Below, one piece after another: positions 1 through 15,789 of a DNA stretch of 60,000 bases (position 1 is its first letter; each line of letters begins with the position of its first letter). The stretch comes from Nematostella vectensis. Its lineage: Eukaryota > Cnidaria > Anthozoa > Actiniaria > Edwardsiidae. Position numbers and translations under genes: made by a program. Under the pieces are notes generated by a model. That model was not told the origin of the DNA and did not search any database. It was given only the letters and a program-made list of their open reading frames with translations. The DNA lies in assembly GCF_932526225.1 (NCBI RefSeq), contig NC_064046.1:3288001-3348000 (forward strand), read 5' to 3'.

Positions 1-2929
1 CCTACGGGCACTTTCTATTGTTAGATCACAATTCTGATAGTTCACGCGCGTCTGCTCATTACCTACGCTCACTGTCTATTGTTAGATCACAATTCTGATT
101 GTTGACACGCGCGTCTGCTCATTACCTACGCGCACTGTCTTTTGTAAGATCACAATTCTGATAGTTCACGCGCGTCTGCTCATTACCTACGCGCACTGTC
201 TATTGTTAGATCACAATTCTGATTGTTCGCGCGCGTCTGCTCATTACCTACGCGCACTGTCTTTTGTTAGATCACAATTCTGATTGATCACGCGCGTCTG
301 CTCATCACCTACTCACACTGTCTATTGTTAGATCACAATTACGACTGTTCACGCGCGTCTTCTCATTAACTACGCGCACTGTTTACTGTTAGATAACAAT
401 TCTGATTGTTCACACTCGTCTGCTCATTCCCTACGCGCACTGTGTATTGTTAGATCACAAATCTGATGGTTCACACGCGTCTGCCTATTACCTACGCGCA
501 GTGTCTACTGTTAGACCATAATTCTGATTGTTCATGCGCGCCTGCTCATCCCCTACGCGCACTGTCTATTGTTAGATCAACATTCTGATTGATCACGCGC
601 GTCTGCTCATCACCTACGCGCACTGTCTATTGTTAGATTAACAATCTAATTGATAACGCGCGTCTGCTAATCACCTACGCGCACTGTCTACTGTTAGACC
701 ATAATTCTGATTGTTCACGCGCGTCTGCTCATTACCTACGGGCACTTTCTATTGTTAGATCACAATTCTGATTGTTCACGCGCCTCTGCTCATTACCTAC
801 GCGCACTGTCTATTGTTAGATCACAATTCTGATTTTTCACGCGCGTCTGCTCATTACCTACGCGCACTGTCAATTGTTAGATAAACATTCTGATTGATCA
901 CGCGCGTCTGCTCATTCCCTACGCGCACTGTCTATTGTTAGATAACAATTCTGATTGTCCATGCGCGTCTTCTCATTACCTACGCGCACTGTCTATTGTT
1001 AGATCACAATTCTGATTGTTCACGCGCGTCTGCTCATTCCCTACGCGCACTGTCTATTGTTAGATCACAATTCTGATAGTTCACGCGCGTCTGCTCATTA
1101 CCTACGCGCACTGTCTATTGTTAGATCACAATTCTGATTTTTCACACGCGTCTGCTCATTACCTACGCGCACTGTCAATTTTTAGATCAACATTCTGATT
1201 GATCACGCGCGTCTGCTCATTCCCTACGCGCACTGTCTATTGTTAGATCACAATTCTGATAGTTCACGCGCGTCTGCTCATTACCTACGCGCACTGTCTA
1301 TTGTTAGATCACAATTCTGATTTTTCACGCGCGTCTGCTCATTACCTACGCGCACTGTCAATTGTTAGATCAACATTCTGATTGATCACGCGCGTCTGCT
1401 CATTACCTACGCGCACTGTCTATTGTTAGATCACAATTCTGATAGTTCACGCGCGTCTGCTCATTACCTACGCGCACTGTCTATTGTTAGATCACAATTC
1501 TGATTTTTCACGCGCGTCTGCTCATTACCTACGCGCACTGTCAATTGTTAGATCAACATTCTGATTGATCACGCGCGTCTGCTCATTCCCTACGCGCACT
1601 GTCTATTGTTAGATAACAATTCTGATTGTCCATGCGCGTCTTCTCATTACCTACGCGCACTGTCTATTGTTAGATCACAATTCTGATTGTTCACGCGCGT
1701 GTGCTCATTACCTACGCTCATTGTCTACTGTTAGATCAAAATTCTGTTTGTTCACGCGCGTCTGCTCATTACCTACGCTCACTGTCTACTGTTAGATCAC
1801 AATTCTGTTTGTTCACGCGCGTCTGCTCATTACCTACGCTCACTGTCTACTGTTAGATCACAATTCTGATTGTTCACGCGCGTCTGCTCATTACCTACGC
1901 TCACTGTCTACTGTTAGATCACAATTCTTTTTGTTCACGCGCGTCTGCTCATTACCTACGCTCATTGTCTACTGTTAGATCACAATTCTGATTGTTCACG
2001 CGCGTCTGCTCATTACCTACGCGCACTGTCTATTGTTAGATCAACATTCTGATTGATCACGCGCGTCTGCTCATCACCTACGCGCACTGTCTATTGTTAG
2101 ATCAACATTCTGATTGTCCACGCGCGTCTGCTTATTCCCTATGCGCACTGTCTATTGTTAGATCAACATTCTGATTGTTCACGCGCGTCTGCTCATTACC
2201 TACGCACACTGTCTACTGTTAGATCACAATTCTGATTGTTCGCACGCGTCTGCTCATTCCCTACGCGCACTGTCTATTATTAGATCACAATTCTGATTGA
2301 TCACGCGCGTCTGCTCATTCACTACGCGCACTGTCTATTGTTAGATCACAATTCTGATTGTTCACGCGCGTCTTCTCATTCCCTACGCGCACTGTTTCCT
2401 GTAAGATCACAATTCTGATTGATCACGCGCGTCTGCTCATCAACTACTCACACTATCTATTGTTAGATTAACATTCTAATTGATAACGCGCGTCTGCTCA
2501 TCACCTACTTAAACTGTCTTTTGTTAGATCACAATTCTGACTGTACACGCGCGTCTGCTCATCACCTACGCCCAGTGTCTATTGTTAGATTACAAATCTG
2601 ATTATTCACGCGCGTTAGCTCTTTCCCTACGGGCACTGTCTATTGTTAGATCACAATTCCGACTGTTCACGCGCGTCTGCTCATCACGTACTCACACTGT
2701 CTATTGTTAGATAACAATTCTGATTGTTCACACGCGTCTGCTAATTGCCTACGCGCACTGTCTGTTGTTAGATCAACATTCTGATTGTTCACGCGCGTCT
2801 GCTCATTACCTACGCGCACTGTCTACTGTTAGATCACAATTCTGATTGTTCACACGCGTCTGCTCATTACCTACGGGCACTGTCTATTGTTAGATCACAA
2901 TTCTGATTGTTCACGCGCGTCTGCTCATT
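1..2929 (+). repeat. Higher-order satellite block A, copy 1
   Basis: This stretch recurs at 7691-10619 with a constant offset of 7690 bp. By eye I found a single difference (C at 1310, A at 9000). The two copies part at 2930/10620. Its first 805 bp occur a third time at 4395-5199. Confidence 0.9.
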
Positions 2930-3120
2930 CCCTACGCGCACTGTCTATTGTTAGATCACAATTCTGATTGTTCACACGCGTCTGCTCATTCCCTACGCGC
3001 ACTGTCTATTGTTAGATCAACATTCTGATTGATCACGCGCGTATGCTCATTCCCTACGCGCACTGTCTATTGTTAGATTAACATTCTAATTGATAGCGCG
3101 CGTCTGCTCATCGCAGACGC

Positions 3121-4394
3121 GCACTGTCTACTGTTAGATCACAATTCTGATTGTTCACACGCGTCTGCTCATTACCTACGCGCACTGTCTATTGTTAGAT
3201 AACAATTCTGATTGTTCACGCGCGTCTCCTCATTACCTACGCGCACTGTCTATTGTTAGATCACAATTCTGATAGTTCACGCGCGTCTGCTCATTACCTA
3301 CGCGCACTGTCTATTGTTAGATCACAATTCTGATTGTCCATGCGCGTCTTCTCATTACCTACGCGCACTGTCTATTGTTAGATAACAATTCTGATTGTTC
3401 ACGCGCGTCTCCTCATTACCTACGCGCACTGTCTATTGTTAGATAACAATTCTGATTGTCCATGCGCGTCTTCTCATTACCTACGCGCACTGTCTATTGT
3501 TAGATCACAATTCTGATTGTTCACGCGCGTCTGCTCATTACCTACGCGCACTGTCTACTGTTAGATCACCATTCTGATTGTTCACGCGCGTCTGCTCATT
3601 ACCTACGGGCACTTTCTATTGTTAGATCACAATTCTGATTTTTCACGCGCGTCTGCTCATTACCTACGCGCACTGTCAATTGTTAGATCAACATTCTGAT
3701 TGATCACGCGCGTCTGCTCATTCCCTACGCGCACTGTCTATTGTTAGATAACAATTCTGATTGTCCATGCGCGTCTTCTCATTACCTACGCGCACTGTCT
3801 ATTGTTAGATCACAATTCTGATTGTTCACGCGCGTCTCCTCATTACCTACGCGCACTGTCTATTGTTAGATCACAATTCTGATAGTTCACGCGCGTCTGC
3901 TCATTACCTACGCTCATTGTCTACTGTTAGATCACAATTCTGATAGTTCACGCGCGTATGCTTATTCCCTACGCGCACTGTCTATTGTTTCATCACGATT
4001 CTGATTGTTCACGCGCGTCTTCTCATTACCTACGCGCACTGTCTATTGTTAGATCACAATTCTGATTGTTCACGCGCGTCTGCTCATTCCCTACGCGCAC
4101 TGTCTATTGTTAGATCACAATTCTGATTGTTCACACGCGTCTGCTCATTCCCTACGCGCACTGTCTATTGTTAGATCACAATTCTGATTGTTCACACGCG
4201 TCTGCTCATTCCCTTCGCGCACTGTCTATTGTTAGATCAACATTCTGATTGATCACGCGCGTATGCTCATTCCCTACGCGCACTGTCTATTGTTAGATTA
4301 ACATTCTAATTGATAGCGCGCGTCTGCTCATCGCAGACGCGCACTGTCTACTGTTAGATCACAATTCTGATTGTTCACACGCGTCTGCTCATTA
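3121..4394 (+). repeat. Higher-order satellite block B, copy 1 (3296-bp offset)
   Basis: Repeats at 6417-7690 with an offset of 3296 bp (54 units). A shorter part (about 3401-4394) also recurs from 5477 onward with an offset of 2076 bp (34 units), and 5477-6417 against 6697-7637 gives an offset of 1220 bp (20 units). The array therefore has nested higher-order periods. Confidence 0.85.
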
Positions 4395-6416
4395 CCTACG
4401 GGCACTTTCTATTGTTAGATCACAATTCTGATAGTTCACGCGCGTCTGCTCATTACCTACGCTCACTGTCTATTGTTAGATCACAATTCTGATTGTTGAC
4501 ACGCGCGTCTGCTCATTACCTACGCGCACTGTCTTTTGTAAGATCACAATTCTGATAGTTCACGCGCGTCTGCTCATTACCTACGCGCACTGTCTATTGT
4601 TAGATCACAATTCTGATTGTTCGCGCGCGTCTGCTCATTACCTACGCGCACTGTCTTTTGTTAGATCACAATTCTGATTGATCACGCGCGTCTGCTCATC
4701 ACCTACTCACACTGTCTATTGTTAGATCACAATTACGACTGTTCACGCGCGTCTTCTCATTAACTACGCGCACTGTTTACTGTTAGATAACAATTCTGAT
4801 TGTTCACACTCGTCTGCTCATTCCCTACGCGCACTGTGTATTGTTAGATCACAAATCTGATGGTTCACACGCGTCTGCCTATTACCTACGCGCAGTGTCT
4901 ACTGTTAGACCATAATTCTGATTGTTCATGCGCGCCTGCTCATCCCCTACGCGCACTGTCTATTGTTAGATCAACATTCTGATTGATCACGCGCGTCTGC
5001 TCATCACCTACGCGCACTGTCTATTGTTAGATTAACAATCTAATTGATAACGCGCGTCTGCTAATCACCTACGCGCACTGTCTACTGTTAGACCATAATT
5101 CTGATTGTTCACGCGCGTCTGCTCATTACCTACGGGCACTTTCTATTGTTAGATCACAATTCTGATTGTTCACGCGCCTCTGCTCATTACCTACGCTCAT
5201 TGTCTACTGTTAGATCACAATTCTGATTGTTCACGCGCGTCTGCTCATTACCTACGGGCACTTTCTATTATTAGATCACAATTCTGATTGTTCACGCGCG
5301 TCTGCTCATTACCTACGCTCATTGTCTACTGTTAGATCATAATTCTGATTGTTCACGCGCGTTTGCTCATTACCTACGGGCACTTTCTATTGTTAGATCA
5401 CAATTCTGATTTTTCACGCGCGTCTGCTTATTACCTACGCGCACTGTCAATTGTTAGATCAACATTCTGATTGTTCACGCGCGTCTCCTCATTACCTACG
5501 CGCACTGTCTATTGTTAGATAACAATTCTGATTGTCCATGCGCGTCTTCTCATTACCTACGCGCACTGTCTACTGTTAGATCACAATTCTGATTGTTCAC
5601 GCGCGTCTGCTCATTACCTACGCGCACTGTCTACTGTTAGATCACCATTCTGATTGTTCACGCGCGTCTGCTCATTACCTACGGGCACTTTCTATTGTTA
5701 GATCACAATTCTGATTTTTCACGCGCGTCTGCTCATTACCTACGCGCACTGTCAATTGTTAGATCAACATTCTGATTGATCACGCGCGTCTGCTCATTCC
5801 CTACGCGCACTGTCTATTGTTAGATAACAATTCTGATTGTCCATGCGCGTCTTCTCATTACCTACGCGCACTGTCTATTGTTAGATCACAATTCTGATTG
5901 TTCACGCGCGTCTCCTCATTACCTACGCGCACTGTCTATTGTTAGATCACAATTCTGATAGTTCACGCGCGTCTGCTCATTACCTACGCTCATTGTCTAC
6001 TGTTAGATCACAATTCTGATAGTTCACGCGCGTATGCTTATTCCCTACGCGCACTGTCTATTGTTTCATCACGATTCTGATTGTTCACGCGCGTCTTCTC
6101 ATTACCTACGCGCACTGTCTATTGTTAGATCACAATTCTGATTGTTCACGCGCGTCTGCTCATTCCCTACGCGCACTGTCTATTGTTAGATCACAATTCT
6201 GATTGTTCACACGCGTCTGCTCATTCCCTACGCGCACTGTCTATTGTTAGATCACAATTCTGATTGTTCACACGCGTCTGCTCATTCCCTACGCGCACTG
6301 TCTATTGTTAGATCAACATTCTGATTGATCACGCGCGTATGCTCATTCCCTACGCGCACTGTCTATTGTTAGATTAACATTCTAATTGATAGCGCGCGTC
6401 TGCTCATCGCAGACGC

Positions 6417-7690
6417 GCACTGTCTACTGTTAGATCACAATTCTGATTGTTCACACGCGTCTGCTCATTACCTACGCGCACTGTCTATTGTTAGATAACA
6501 ATTCTGATTGTTCACGCGCGTCTCCTCATTACCTACGCGCACTGTCTATTGTTAGATCACAATTCTGATAGTTCACGCGCGTCTGCTCATTACCTACGCG
6601 CACTGTCTATTGTTAGATCACAATTCTGATTGTCCATGCGCGTCTTCTCATTACCTACGCGCACTGTCTATTGTTAGATAACAATTCTGATTGTTCACGC
6701 GCGTCTCCTCATTACCTACGCGCACTGTCTATTGTTAGATAACAATTCTGATTGTCCATGCGCGTCTTCTCATTACCTACGCGCACTGTCTATTGTTAGA
6801 TCACAATTCTGATTGTTCACGCGCGTCTGCTCATTACCTACGCGCACTGTCTACTGTTAGATCACCATTCTGATTGTTCACGCGCGTCTGCTCATTACCT
6901 ACGGGCACTTTCTATTGTTAGATCACAATTCTGATTTTTCACGCGCGTCTGCTCATTACCTACGCGCACTGTCAATTGTTAGATCAACATTCTGATTGAT
7001 CACGCGCGTCTGCTCATTCCCTACGCGCACTGTCTATTGTTAGATAACAATTCTGATTGTCCATGCGCGTCTTCTCATTACCTACGCGCACTGTCTATTG
7101 TTAGATCACAATTCTGATTGTTCACGCGCGTCTCCTCATTACCTACGCGCACTGTCTATTGTTAGATCACAATTCTGATAGTTCACGCGCGTCTGCTCAT
7201 TACCTACGCTCATTGTCTACTGTTAGATCACAATTCTGATAGTTCACGCGCGTATGCTTATTCCCTACGCGCACTGTCTATTGTTTCATCACGATTCTGA
7301 TTGTTCACGCGCGTCTTCTCATTACCTACGCGCACTGTCTATTGTTAGATCACAATTCTGATTGTTCACGCGCGTCTGCTCATTCCCTACGCGCACTGTC
7401 TATTGTTAGATCACAATTCTGATTGTTCACACGCGTCTGCTCATTCCCTACGCGCACTGTCTATTGTTAGATCACAATTCTGATTGTTCACACGCGTCTG
7501 CTCATTCCCTTCGCGCACTGTCTATTGTTAGATCAACATTCTGATTGATCACGCGCGTATGCTCATTCCCTACGCGCACTGTCTATTGTTAGATTAACAT
7601 TCTAATTGATAGCGCGCGTCTGCTCATCGCAGACGCGCACTGTCTACTGTTAGATCACAATTCTGATTGTTCACACGCGTCTGCTCATTA
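6417..7690 (+). repeat. Higher-order satellite block B, copy 2
   Basis: Copy of 3121-4394 at an offset of 3296 bp; it runs directly into the second copy of block A at 7691, just as block B copy 1 runs into the 805-bp partial copy of block A at 4395. Confidence 0.85.
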
Positions 7691-10619
7691 CCTACGGGCA
7701 CTTTCTATTGTTAGATCACAATTCTGATAGTTCACGCGCGTCTGCTCATTACCTACGCTCACTGTCTATTGTTAGATCACAATTCTGATTGTTGACACGC
7801 GCGTCTGCTCATTACCTACGCGCACTGTCTTTTGTAAGATCACAATTCTGATAGTTCACGCGCGTCTGCTCATTACCTACGCGCACTGTCTATTGTTAGA
7901 TCACAATTCTGATTGTTCGCGCGCGTCTGCTCATTACCTACGCGCACTGTCTTTTGTTAGATCACAATTCTGATTGATCACGCGCGTCTGCTCATCACCT
8001 ACTCACACTGTCTATTGTTAGATCACAATTACGACTGTTCACGCGCGTCTTCTCATTAACTACGCGCACTGTTTACTGTTAGATAACAATTCTGATTGTT
8101 CACACTCGTCTGCTCATTCCCTACGCGCACTGTGTATTGTTAGATCACAAATCTGATGGTTCACACGCGTCTGCCTATTACCTACGCGCAGTGTCTACTG
8201 TTAGACCATAATTCTGATTGTTCATGCGCGCCTGCTCATCCCCTACGCGCACTGTCTATTGTTAGATCAACATTCTGATTGATCACGCGCGTCTGCTCAT
8301 CACCTACGCGCACTGTCTATTGTTAGATTAACAATCTAATTGATAACGCGCGTCTGCTAATCACCTACGCGCACTGTCTACTGTTAGACCATAATTCTGA
8401 TTGTTCACGCGCGTCTGCTCATTACCTACGGGCACTTTCTATTGTTAGATCACAATTCTGATTGTTCACGCGCCTCTGCTCATTACCTACGCGCACTGTC
8501 TATTGTTAGATCACAATTCTGATTTTTCACGCGCGTCTGCTCATTACCTACGCGCACTGTCAATTGTTAGATAAACATTCTGATTGATCACGCGCGTCTG
8601 CTCATTCCCTACGCGCACTGTCTATTGTTAGATAACAATTCTGATTGTCCATGCGCGTCTTCTCATTACCTACGCGCACTGTCTATTGTTAGATCACAAT
8701 TCTGATTGTTCACGCGCGTCTGCTCATTCCCTACGCGCACTGTCTATTGTTAGATCACAATTCTGATAGTTCACGCGCGTCTGCTCATTACCTACGCGCA
8801 CTGTCTATTGTTAGATCACAATTCTGATTTTTCACACGCGTCTGCTCATTACCTACGCGCACTGTCAATTTTTAGATCAACATTCTGATTGATCACGCGC
8901 GTCTGCTCATTCCCTACGCGCACTGTCTATTGTTAGATCACAATTCTGATAGTTCACGCGCGTCTGCTCATTACCTACGCGCACTGTCTATTGTTAGATA
9001 ACAATTCTGATTTTTCACGCGCGTCTGCTCATTACCTACGCGCACTGTCAATTGTTAGATCAACATTCTGATTGATCACGCGCGTCTGCTCATTACCTAC
9101 GCGCACTGTCTATTGTTAGATCACAATTCTGATAGTTCACGCGCGTCTGCTCATTACCTACGCGCACTGTCTATTGTTAGATCACAATTCTGATTTTTCA
9201 CGCGCGTCTGCTCATTACCTACGCGCACTGTCAATTGTTAGATCAACATTCTGATTGATCACGCGCGTCTGCTCATTCCCTACGCGCACTGTCTATTGTT
9301 AGATAACAATTCTGATTGTCCATGCGCGTCTTCTCATTACCTACGCGCACTGTCTATTGTTAGATCACAATTCTGATTGTTCACGCGCGTGTGCTCATTA
9401 CCTACGCTCATTGTCTACTGTTAGATCAAAATTCTGTTTGTTCACGCGCGTCTGCTCATTACCTACGCTCACTGTCTACTGTTAGATCACAATTCTGTTT
9501 GTTCACGCGCGTCTGCTCATTACCTACGCTCACTGTCTACTGTTAGATCACAATTCTGATTGTTCACGCGCGTCTGCTCATTACCTACGCTCACTGTCTA
9601 CTGTTAGATCACAATTCTTTTTGTTCACGCGCGTCTGCTCATTACCTACGCTCATTGTCTACTGTTAGATCACAATTCTGATTGTTCACGCGCGTCTGCT
9701 CATTACCTACGCGCACTGTCTATTGTTAGATCAACATTCTGATTGATCACGCGCGTCTGCTCATCACCTACGCGCACTGTCTATTGTTAGATCAACATTC
9801 TGATTGTCCACGCGCGTCTGCTTATTCCCTATGCGCACTGTCTATTGTTAGATCAACATTCTGATTGTTCACGCGCGTCTGCTCATTACCTACGCACACT
9901 GTCTACTGTTAGATCACAATTCTGATTGTTCGCACGCGTCTGCTCATTCCCTACGCGCACTGTCTATTATTAGATCACAATTCTGATTGATCACGCGCGT
10001 CTGCTCATTCACTACGCGCACTGTCTATTGTTAGATCACAATTCTGATTGTTCACGCGCGTCTTCTCATTCCCTACGCGCACTGTTTCCTGTAAGATCAC
10101 AATTCTGATTGATCACGCGCGTCTGCTCATCAACTACTCACACTATCTATTGTTAGATTAACATTCTAATTGATAACGCGCGTCTGCTCATCACCTACTT
10201 AAACTGTCTTTTGTTAGATCACAATTCTGACTGTACACGCGCGTCTGCTCATCACCTACGCCCAGTGTCTATTGTTAGATTACAAATCTGATTATTCACG
10301 CGCGTTAGCTCTTTCCCTACGGGCACTGTCTATTGTTAGATCACAATTCCGACTGTTCACGCGCGTCTGCTCATCACGTACTCACACTGTCTATTGTTAG
10401 ATAACAATTCTGATTGTTCACACGCGTCTGCTAATTGCCTACGCGCACTGTCTGTTGTTAGATCAACATTCTGATTGTTCACGCGCGTCTGCTCATTACC
10501 TACGCGCACTGTCTACTGTTAGATCACAATTCTGATTGTTCACACGCGTCTGCTCATTACCTACGGGCACTGTCTATTGTTAGATCACAATTCTGATTGT
10601 TCACGCGCGTCTGCTCATT
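7691..10619 (+). repeat. Higher-order satellite block A, copy 2
   Basis: Near-identical duplicate of 1-2929, including rare unit variants such as the GTTGACACGCGCG 63-bp unit and the TTAGCTCTTTCCC unit. Near identity over 2.9 kb implies recent amplification or conversion, or an assembly duplication. Confidence 0.9.
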
Positions 10620-12369
10620 ACCTACGCTCACTGTCTATTGTTAGATCACAATTCTGATTGTTCACGCGCGTCTGCTCATTACCTACGCGCACTGTCTATT
10701 GTTAGATCACAATTCTGATTGTTCACGCGCGTCTGCTCATTCCCTACGCGCACTGTCTATTGTTAGATCACAATTCTGATTGTTCACGCGCGTCTGCTCA
10801 TTACCCACGCGCACTGTCTTTTGTTAGATCACAATTCTGATTGATCACGCGCGTCTGCTTATCACCTACTCACACTGTCTATTGTTAGATCACAATTCCG
10901 ACTGTTCACGCGCGTCTTCTCATTACCTACGCGCACTGTTTACTGTTAGATAACAATTCTGATTGTTCACACGCGTCTGCTCATTCCCTACGCGCACTGT
11001 GTATTGTTAGATCACAAATCTGATGGTTCACACGCGTCTGCCTATTACCTACGCGCAGTGTCTACTGTTAGACCATAATTCTGATTGTTCACGCGCGTCT
11101 GCTCATCCCCTACGCGCACTGTCTATTGTTAGATCAACATTCTGATTGATCACGCGCGTCTGCTCATCACCTACGCGCACTGTCTATTGTTAGATTAACA
11201 ATCTAATTGATAACGCGCGTCTGCTAATCAACTACGCGCACTGTCTACTGTTAGACCATAATTCTGATTGTTCACGCGCGTCTGCTCATTACCTACGGGC
11301 ACTTTCTATTGTTAGATCACAATTCTGATAGTTCACGCGCGTCTGCTCATTACCTACGCGCACTGTCTATTGTTAGATCACAATTCTGATTTTTCACGCG
11401 CGTCTGCTCATTACCTACGCGCACTGTCAATTGTTAGATCAACATTCTGATTGATCACGCGCGTCTGCTCATTCCCTACACGCACTGTCTATTGTTAGAT
11501 AACAATTCTGATTGTCCATGCGCGTTTTCTCATTACCTACGCGCACTGTCTATTGGTAGATCACAATTCTGATTGTTCACGCGCGTCTCCTCATTACCTA
11601 CGCGCACTGTCTATTGTTAGATTAACATTCTAATTGATAGCGCGCGTCTGCTCATCGCCTACGAGCACTGTCTACTGTTAGATCACAATTCTGATTGTTC
11701 ACACGCGTCTGCTCATTACCTACGGGCACTTTCTATTGTTAGATCACAATTCTGATAGTTCACGCGCGTCTGCTCATTACCTACGCTCACATGTCTATTG
11801 TTAGATCACAATTCTGATTGTTCACGCGCGTCTGCTCATTACCTACGCGCACTGTCTTTTGTTAAATCACAATTCTGATTGATCACGCGCGTCTGCTCAT
11901 CACCTACTCACACTGTCTATTGTTAGATCACAATTCCGCCTGTTCACGCGCGTCTTCTCATTACCTACGCGCACTGTTTACTGTTAGATAACAATTCTGA
12001 TTGTTCACACGCGTCTGCTCATTCCCTACGCGCACTGTGTATTGTTAGATCACAAATCTGATGGTTCACACGCGTCTGCCTATTACCTACGCGCAGTGTC
12101 TACTGTTAGACCATAATTCTGATTGTTCACGCGCGTCTGCTCATCCCCTACGCGCACTGTCTATTGTTAGATCAACATTCTGATTGATCACGCGCGTCTG
12201 CTCATCACCTACGCGCACTGTCTATTGTTAGATTAACAATCTAATTGATAACGCGCGTCTGCTAATCACCTACGCGCACTGTCTACTGTTAGACCATAAT
12301 TCTGATTGTTCACGCGCGTCTGCTCATTACCTACGGGCACTTTCTATTGTTAGATCACAATTCTGATTG

Positions 12370-13890
12370 TTCACGCGCGTCTGCTCATCACGTACTCACA
12401 CTGTCTATTGTTAGATAACAATTCTGATTGTTCACACGCGTCTGCTAATTGCCTACGCGCACTGTCTGTTGTTAGATCAACATTCTGATTGTTCACGCGC
12501 GTCTGCTCATTACCTACGCGCACTGTCTACTGTTAGATCACAATTCTGATTGTTCACACGCGTCTGCTCATTCCCTACGCGCACTGTCTACTGTTAGATC
12601 ACAATTCTGATTGTTCACACGCGTCTGCTCATTCCCTACGCGCACTGTCTACTGTTAGATCACAATTCTGATTGTTTACACGCGTATGCTTATTCCCTAC
12701 GCGCACTGTCTATTGTTTCATCACGATTCTGATTGTTCACGCGCGTCTTCTCATTCCCTACGCGCACTGTTTACTGTTAGATAACAATTCTGATTGTTCA
12801 CGCGCGTCTGCTCATTTTCTACGCGAACTGTCTACTGTTAGATCACAATTCTCATTGTTCACGCGCGTCTGCTCATTCCCTACGCGCACTGTCTATTGTT
12901 AGATTACAATTCTGATTGTTCACACGCGTCTGCTCATTACCTACGCGCACTGTCTATTGTTAGATCAACATTCTGATTGATCACGCGCGTCTGCTCATTC
13001 CCCACGCGCACTGTCTATTGTTAGATCAGCATTCTGATTGATCACGCGCGTCTGCTCATTCCCTACGCGCACTGTCTATTGTTAGATCACAATTCTGATT
13101 GTCCACGCGCGTCTGCTCATTCCCTACGCGCGCTCTCTATTGTTAGATCAACATTCTGATTGTTCACGCGAATCTGCTCATTCCCTATGCGCACTGTGTA
13201 CTGTTAGATCACAATTCTGATTATTCACACGCGTCTGCTCATTGCCTACGCGCACTGTCAATTGTTAGATTAACATTCTGATTGATCACGCGCGTCTGCT
13301 CATTCCGTGCGCGCACTGTCTATTGTTAGATCACAATTCTGATTGTCCACGCGCGTCTGCTCATTCCCTACGCGCATTGTTTATTGTCAGATCACAATTC
13401 TGATTGTTCACGCGCGTCTTCTCACTCCCTACGCGCACTGTCTATTGTTAGATCACAATTCGGATTGTTCACGCGCGTCTGCTCATCACCAACGCGCACT
13501 GTCTAATGTTAGATCACAATTCTGATTGTTCACGCACGTCTTCTCACTCCCTACGCGCACTGTTTACTGTTAGATAACAATTTTGATTAATCATACGCGT
13601 CTGCTCATTCCCTACGCGCACTGTCTACTGTTAGATCACAATTCTGATTGTTCACGCGCGTCTGCTCATTCCCTACGCGCACTGTCTATTGTTAGATCAC
13701 AATTCTGATTGTTCACACGCGTCTGCTCATTACCTACGCGCACTGTCTATTGTTAGATCACAATTCTGATTGTTCACGCGCGTCTGCTCATTCCCTACGC
13801 GCACTGTCTATTGTTAGATCACAATTCTGATTGTTCACACGCGTCTGCTCATTACCTACGCGCACTGTCTATTGTTAGATCAACATTCTG
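12370..13890 (+). repeat. Higher-order satellite block C, copy 1
   Basis: Recurs at 15790-17310 with a constant 3420-bp offset and only scattered differences. Within it a sub-block around 13190-13525 recurs 854 bp (14 units) downstream, around 14044-14379. Confidence 0.85.
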
Positions 13891-15789
13891 AATGATCACG
13901 CGCGTATGCTTATTCCCTACGCGCACTGTCTATTGTTAGATCACAATTCTGTTTGTTCACGCGCGTCTGCTCATTACCTACGCTCATTGTCTACTGTTAG
14001 ATCACAATTCTGATTGTTCACGCACGTCTTCTCACTCCCTACGCGCACTGTTTACTGTTAGATAACAATTCTGATTATTCACACGCGTCTGCTCATTGCC
14101 TACGCGCACTGTCAATTGTTAGATCAACATTCTGATTGATCACGCGCGTCTGCTCATTCCGTACGCGCACTGTCTATTGTTAGATCACAATTCTGATTGT
14201 CCACGCGCGTCTGCTCATTCCCTACGCGCATTGTCTATTGTCAGATCACAATTCTGATTGTTCACGCGCGTCTTCTCACTCCCTACGCGCACTGTCTATT
14301 GTTAGATCACAATTCGGATTGTTCACGCGCGTCTGCTCATCACCAACGCGCACTGTCTAATGTAAGATCACAATTCTGATTGTTCACGCACGTCTTCTCA
14401 CTCCCTACGCGCACTGTTTACTGTTAGATAACAATTCTGATTGTTCACACGCGTCTGCTCATTCCCTACGCGCACTGTCTACTGTTAGATCACAATTCTG
14501 ATTGTTCACGCGCGTCTGCTTATTCCCTACGCGCACTGTCTATTGTTAGATCACAATTCTGATTGTTCACACGCGTCTGCTCATTACCTACGCGCACTGT
14601 CTATTGTTAGATCACAATTCTGATTGTTCACGCGCGTCTGCTCATTCCCTACGCGCACTGTCTATTGTTAGATCACAATTCTGATTGTTGACACGCGCGT
14701 CTGCTCATTACCTACGCTCATTGTCTACTGTTAGATCACAATTCTGATTGATCACGCGCGTATGCTTATTTCCTACGCGCACTGTCTATTGTTAGATCAC
14801 AATTCTGTTTGTTCACGCGCGTCTGCTCATTACCTACGCTCATTGTCTACTGTTAGATCATAATTCTGATTGTTCACGCGCGTCTGCTCATCCCCTACGC
14901 GCACTGTCTATTGTTAGATCAACATTCTGATTGATCACGCGCGTCTGCTCATCACCTGCGCGCACTGTCTATTGTTAGATCATAATTCTGTTTGTTCACG
15001 CGCGTCTGCTCATCCCCTACGCTCATTGTCTACTGTTAGATCACAATTCTGATTGATCACGCGCGTATGCTTATTCCCTACGCGCACTGTCTATTGTTAG
15101 ATCACAATTCTGTTTGTTCACGCGCGTCTGCTCATTACCTACGCTCATTGTCTACTGTTAGATCATAATTCTGATTGTTCACGCGCGTCTGCTCATCCCC
15201 TACGCGCACTGTCTATTGTTAGATCAACATTCTGATTGATCACGCGCGTCTGCTCATCACCTACGCGCACTGTCTATTTTTAGATCAACTTTCTGATTGT
15301 GCACGCGCGTCTGCTCATTACCTATGCGCACTGTCTATTTTTAGATCAACTTTCTGATTGTGCACGCGCGTCTGCTCATTACCTACGCGCACTGTCTACT
15401 GTTAGATCACAATTCTGATTGTTCACACGCGTCTGCTCATTCCCTACGCGCACTGTCTATTGTTAGATCACAATTCTGATTGTTGACACGCGTCTGCTCA
15501 TTACCTACGCTCACTGTCTATTGTTAGATCACAATTCTGATTGTTGACACGCGCGTCTGCTCATCAACTACTCACACTATCTATTGTTAGATTAGCATTC
15601 TAATTGATAACGCGCGTCTGCTCATCACCTACTTAAACTGTCTTTTGTTAGATCACAATTCTGACTGTACACGCGCGTCTGCTCATCACCTACGCGCAGT
15701 GTCTATTGTTAGATCACAAATCTGATTATTCACGCGCGTTAGCTCTTTCCCTACGGGCACTGTCTATTGTTAGATCACAATTCCGACTG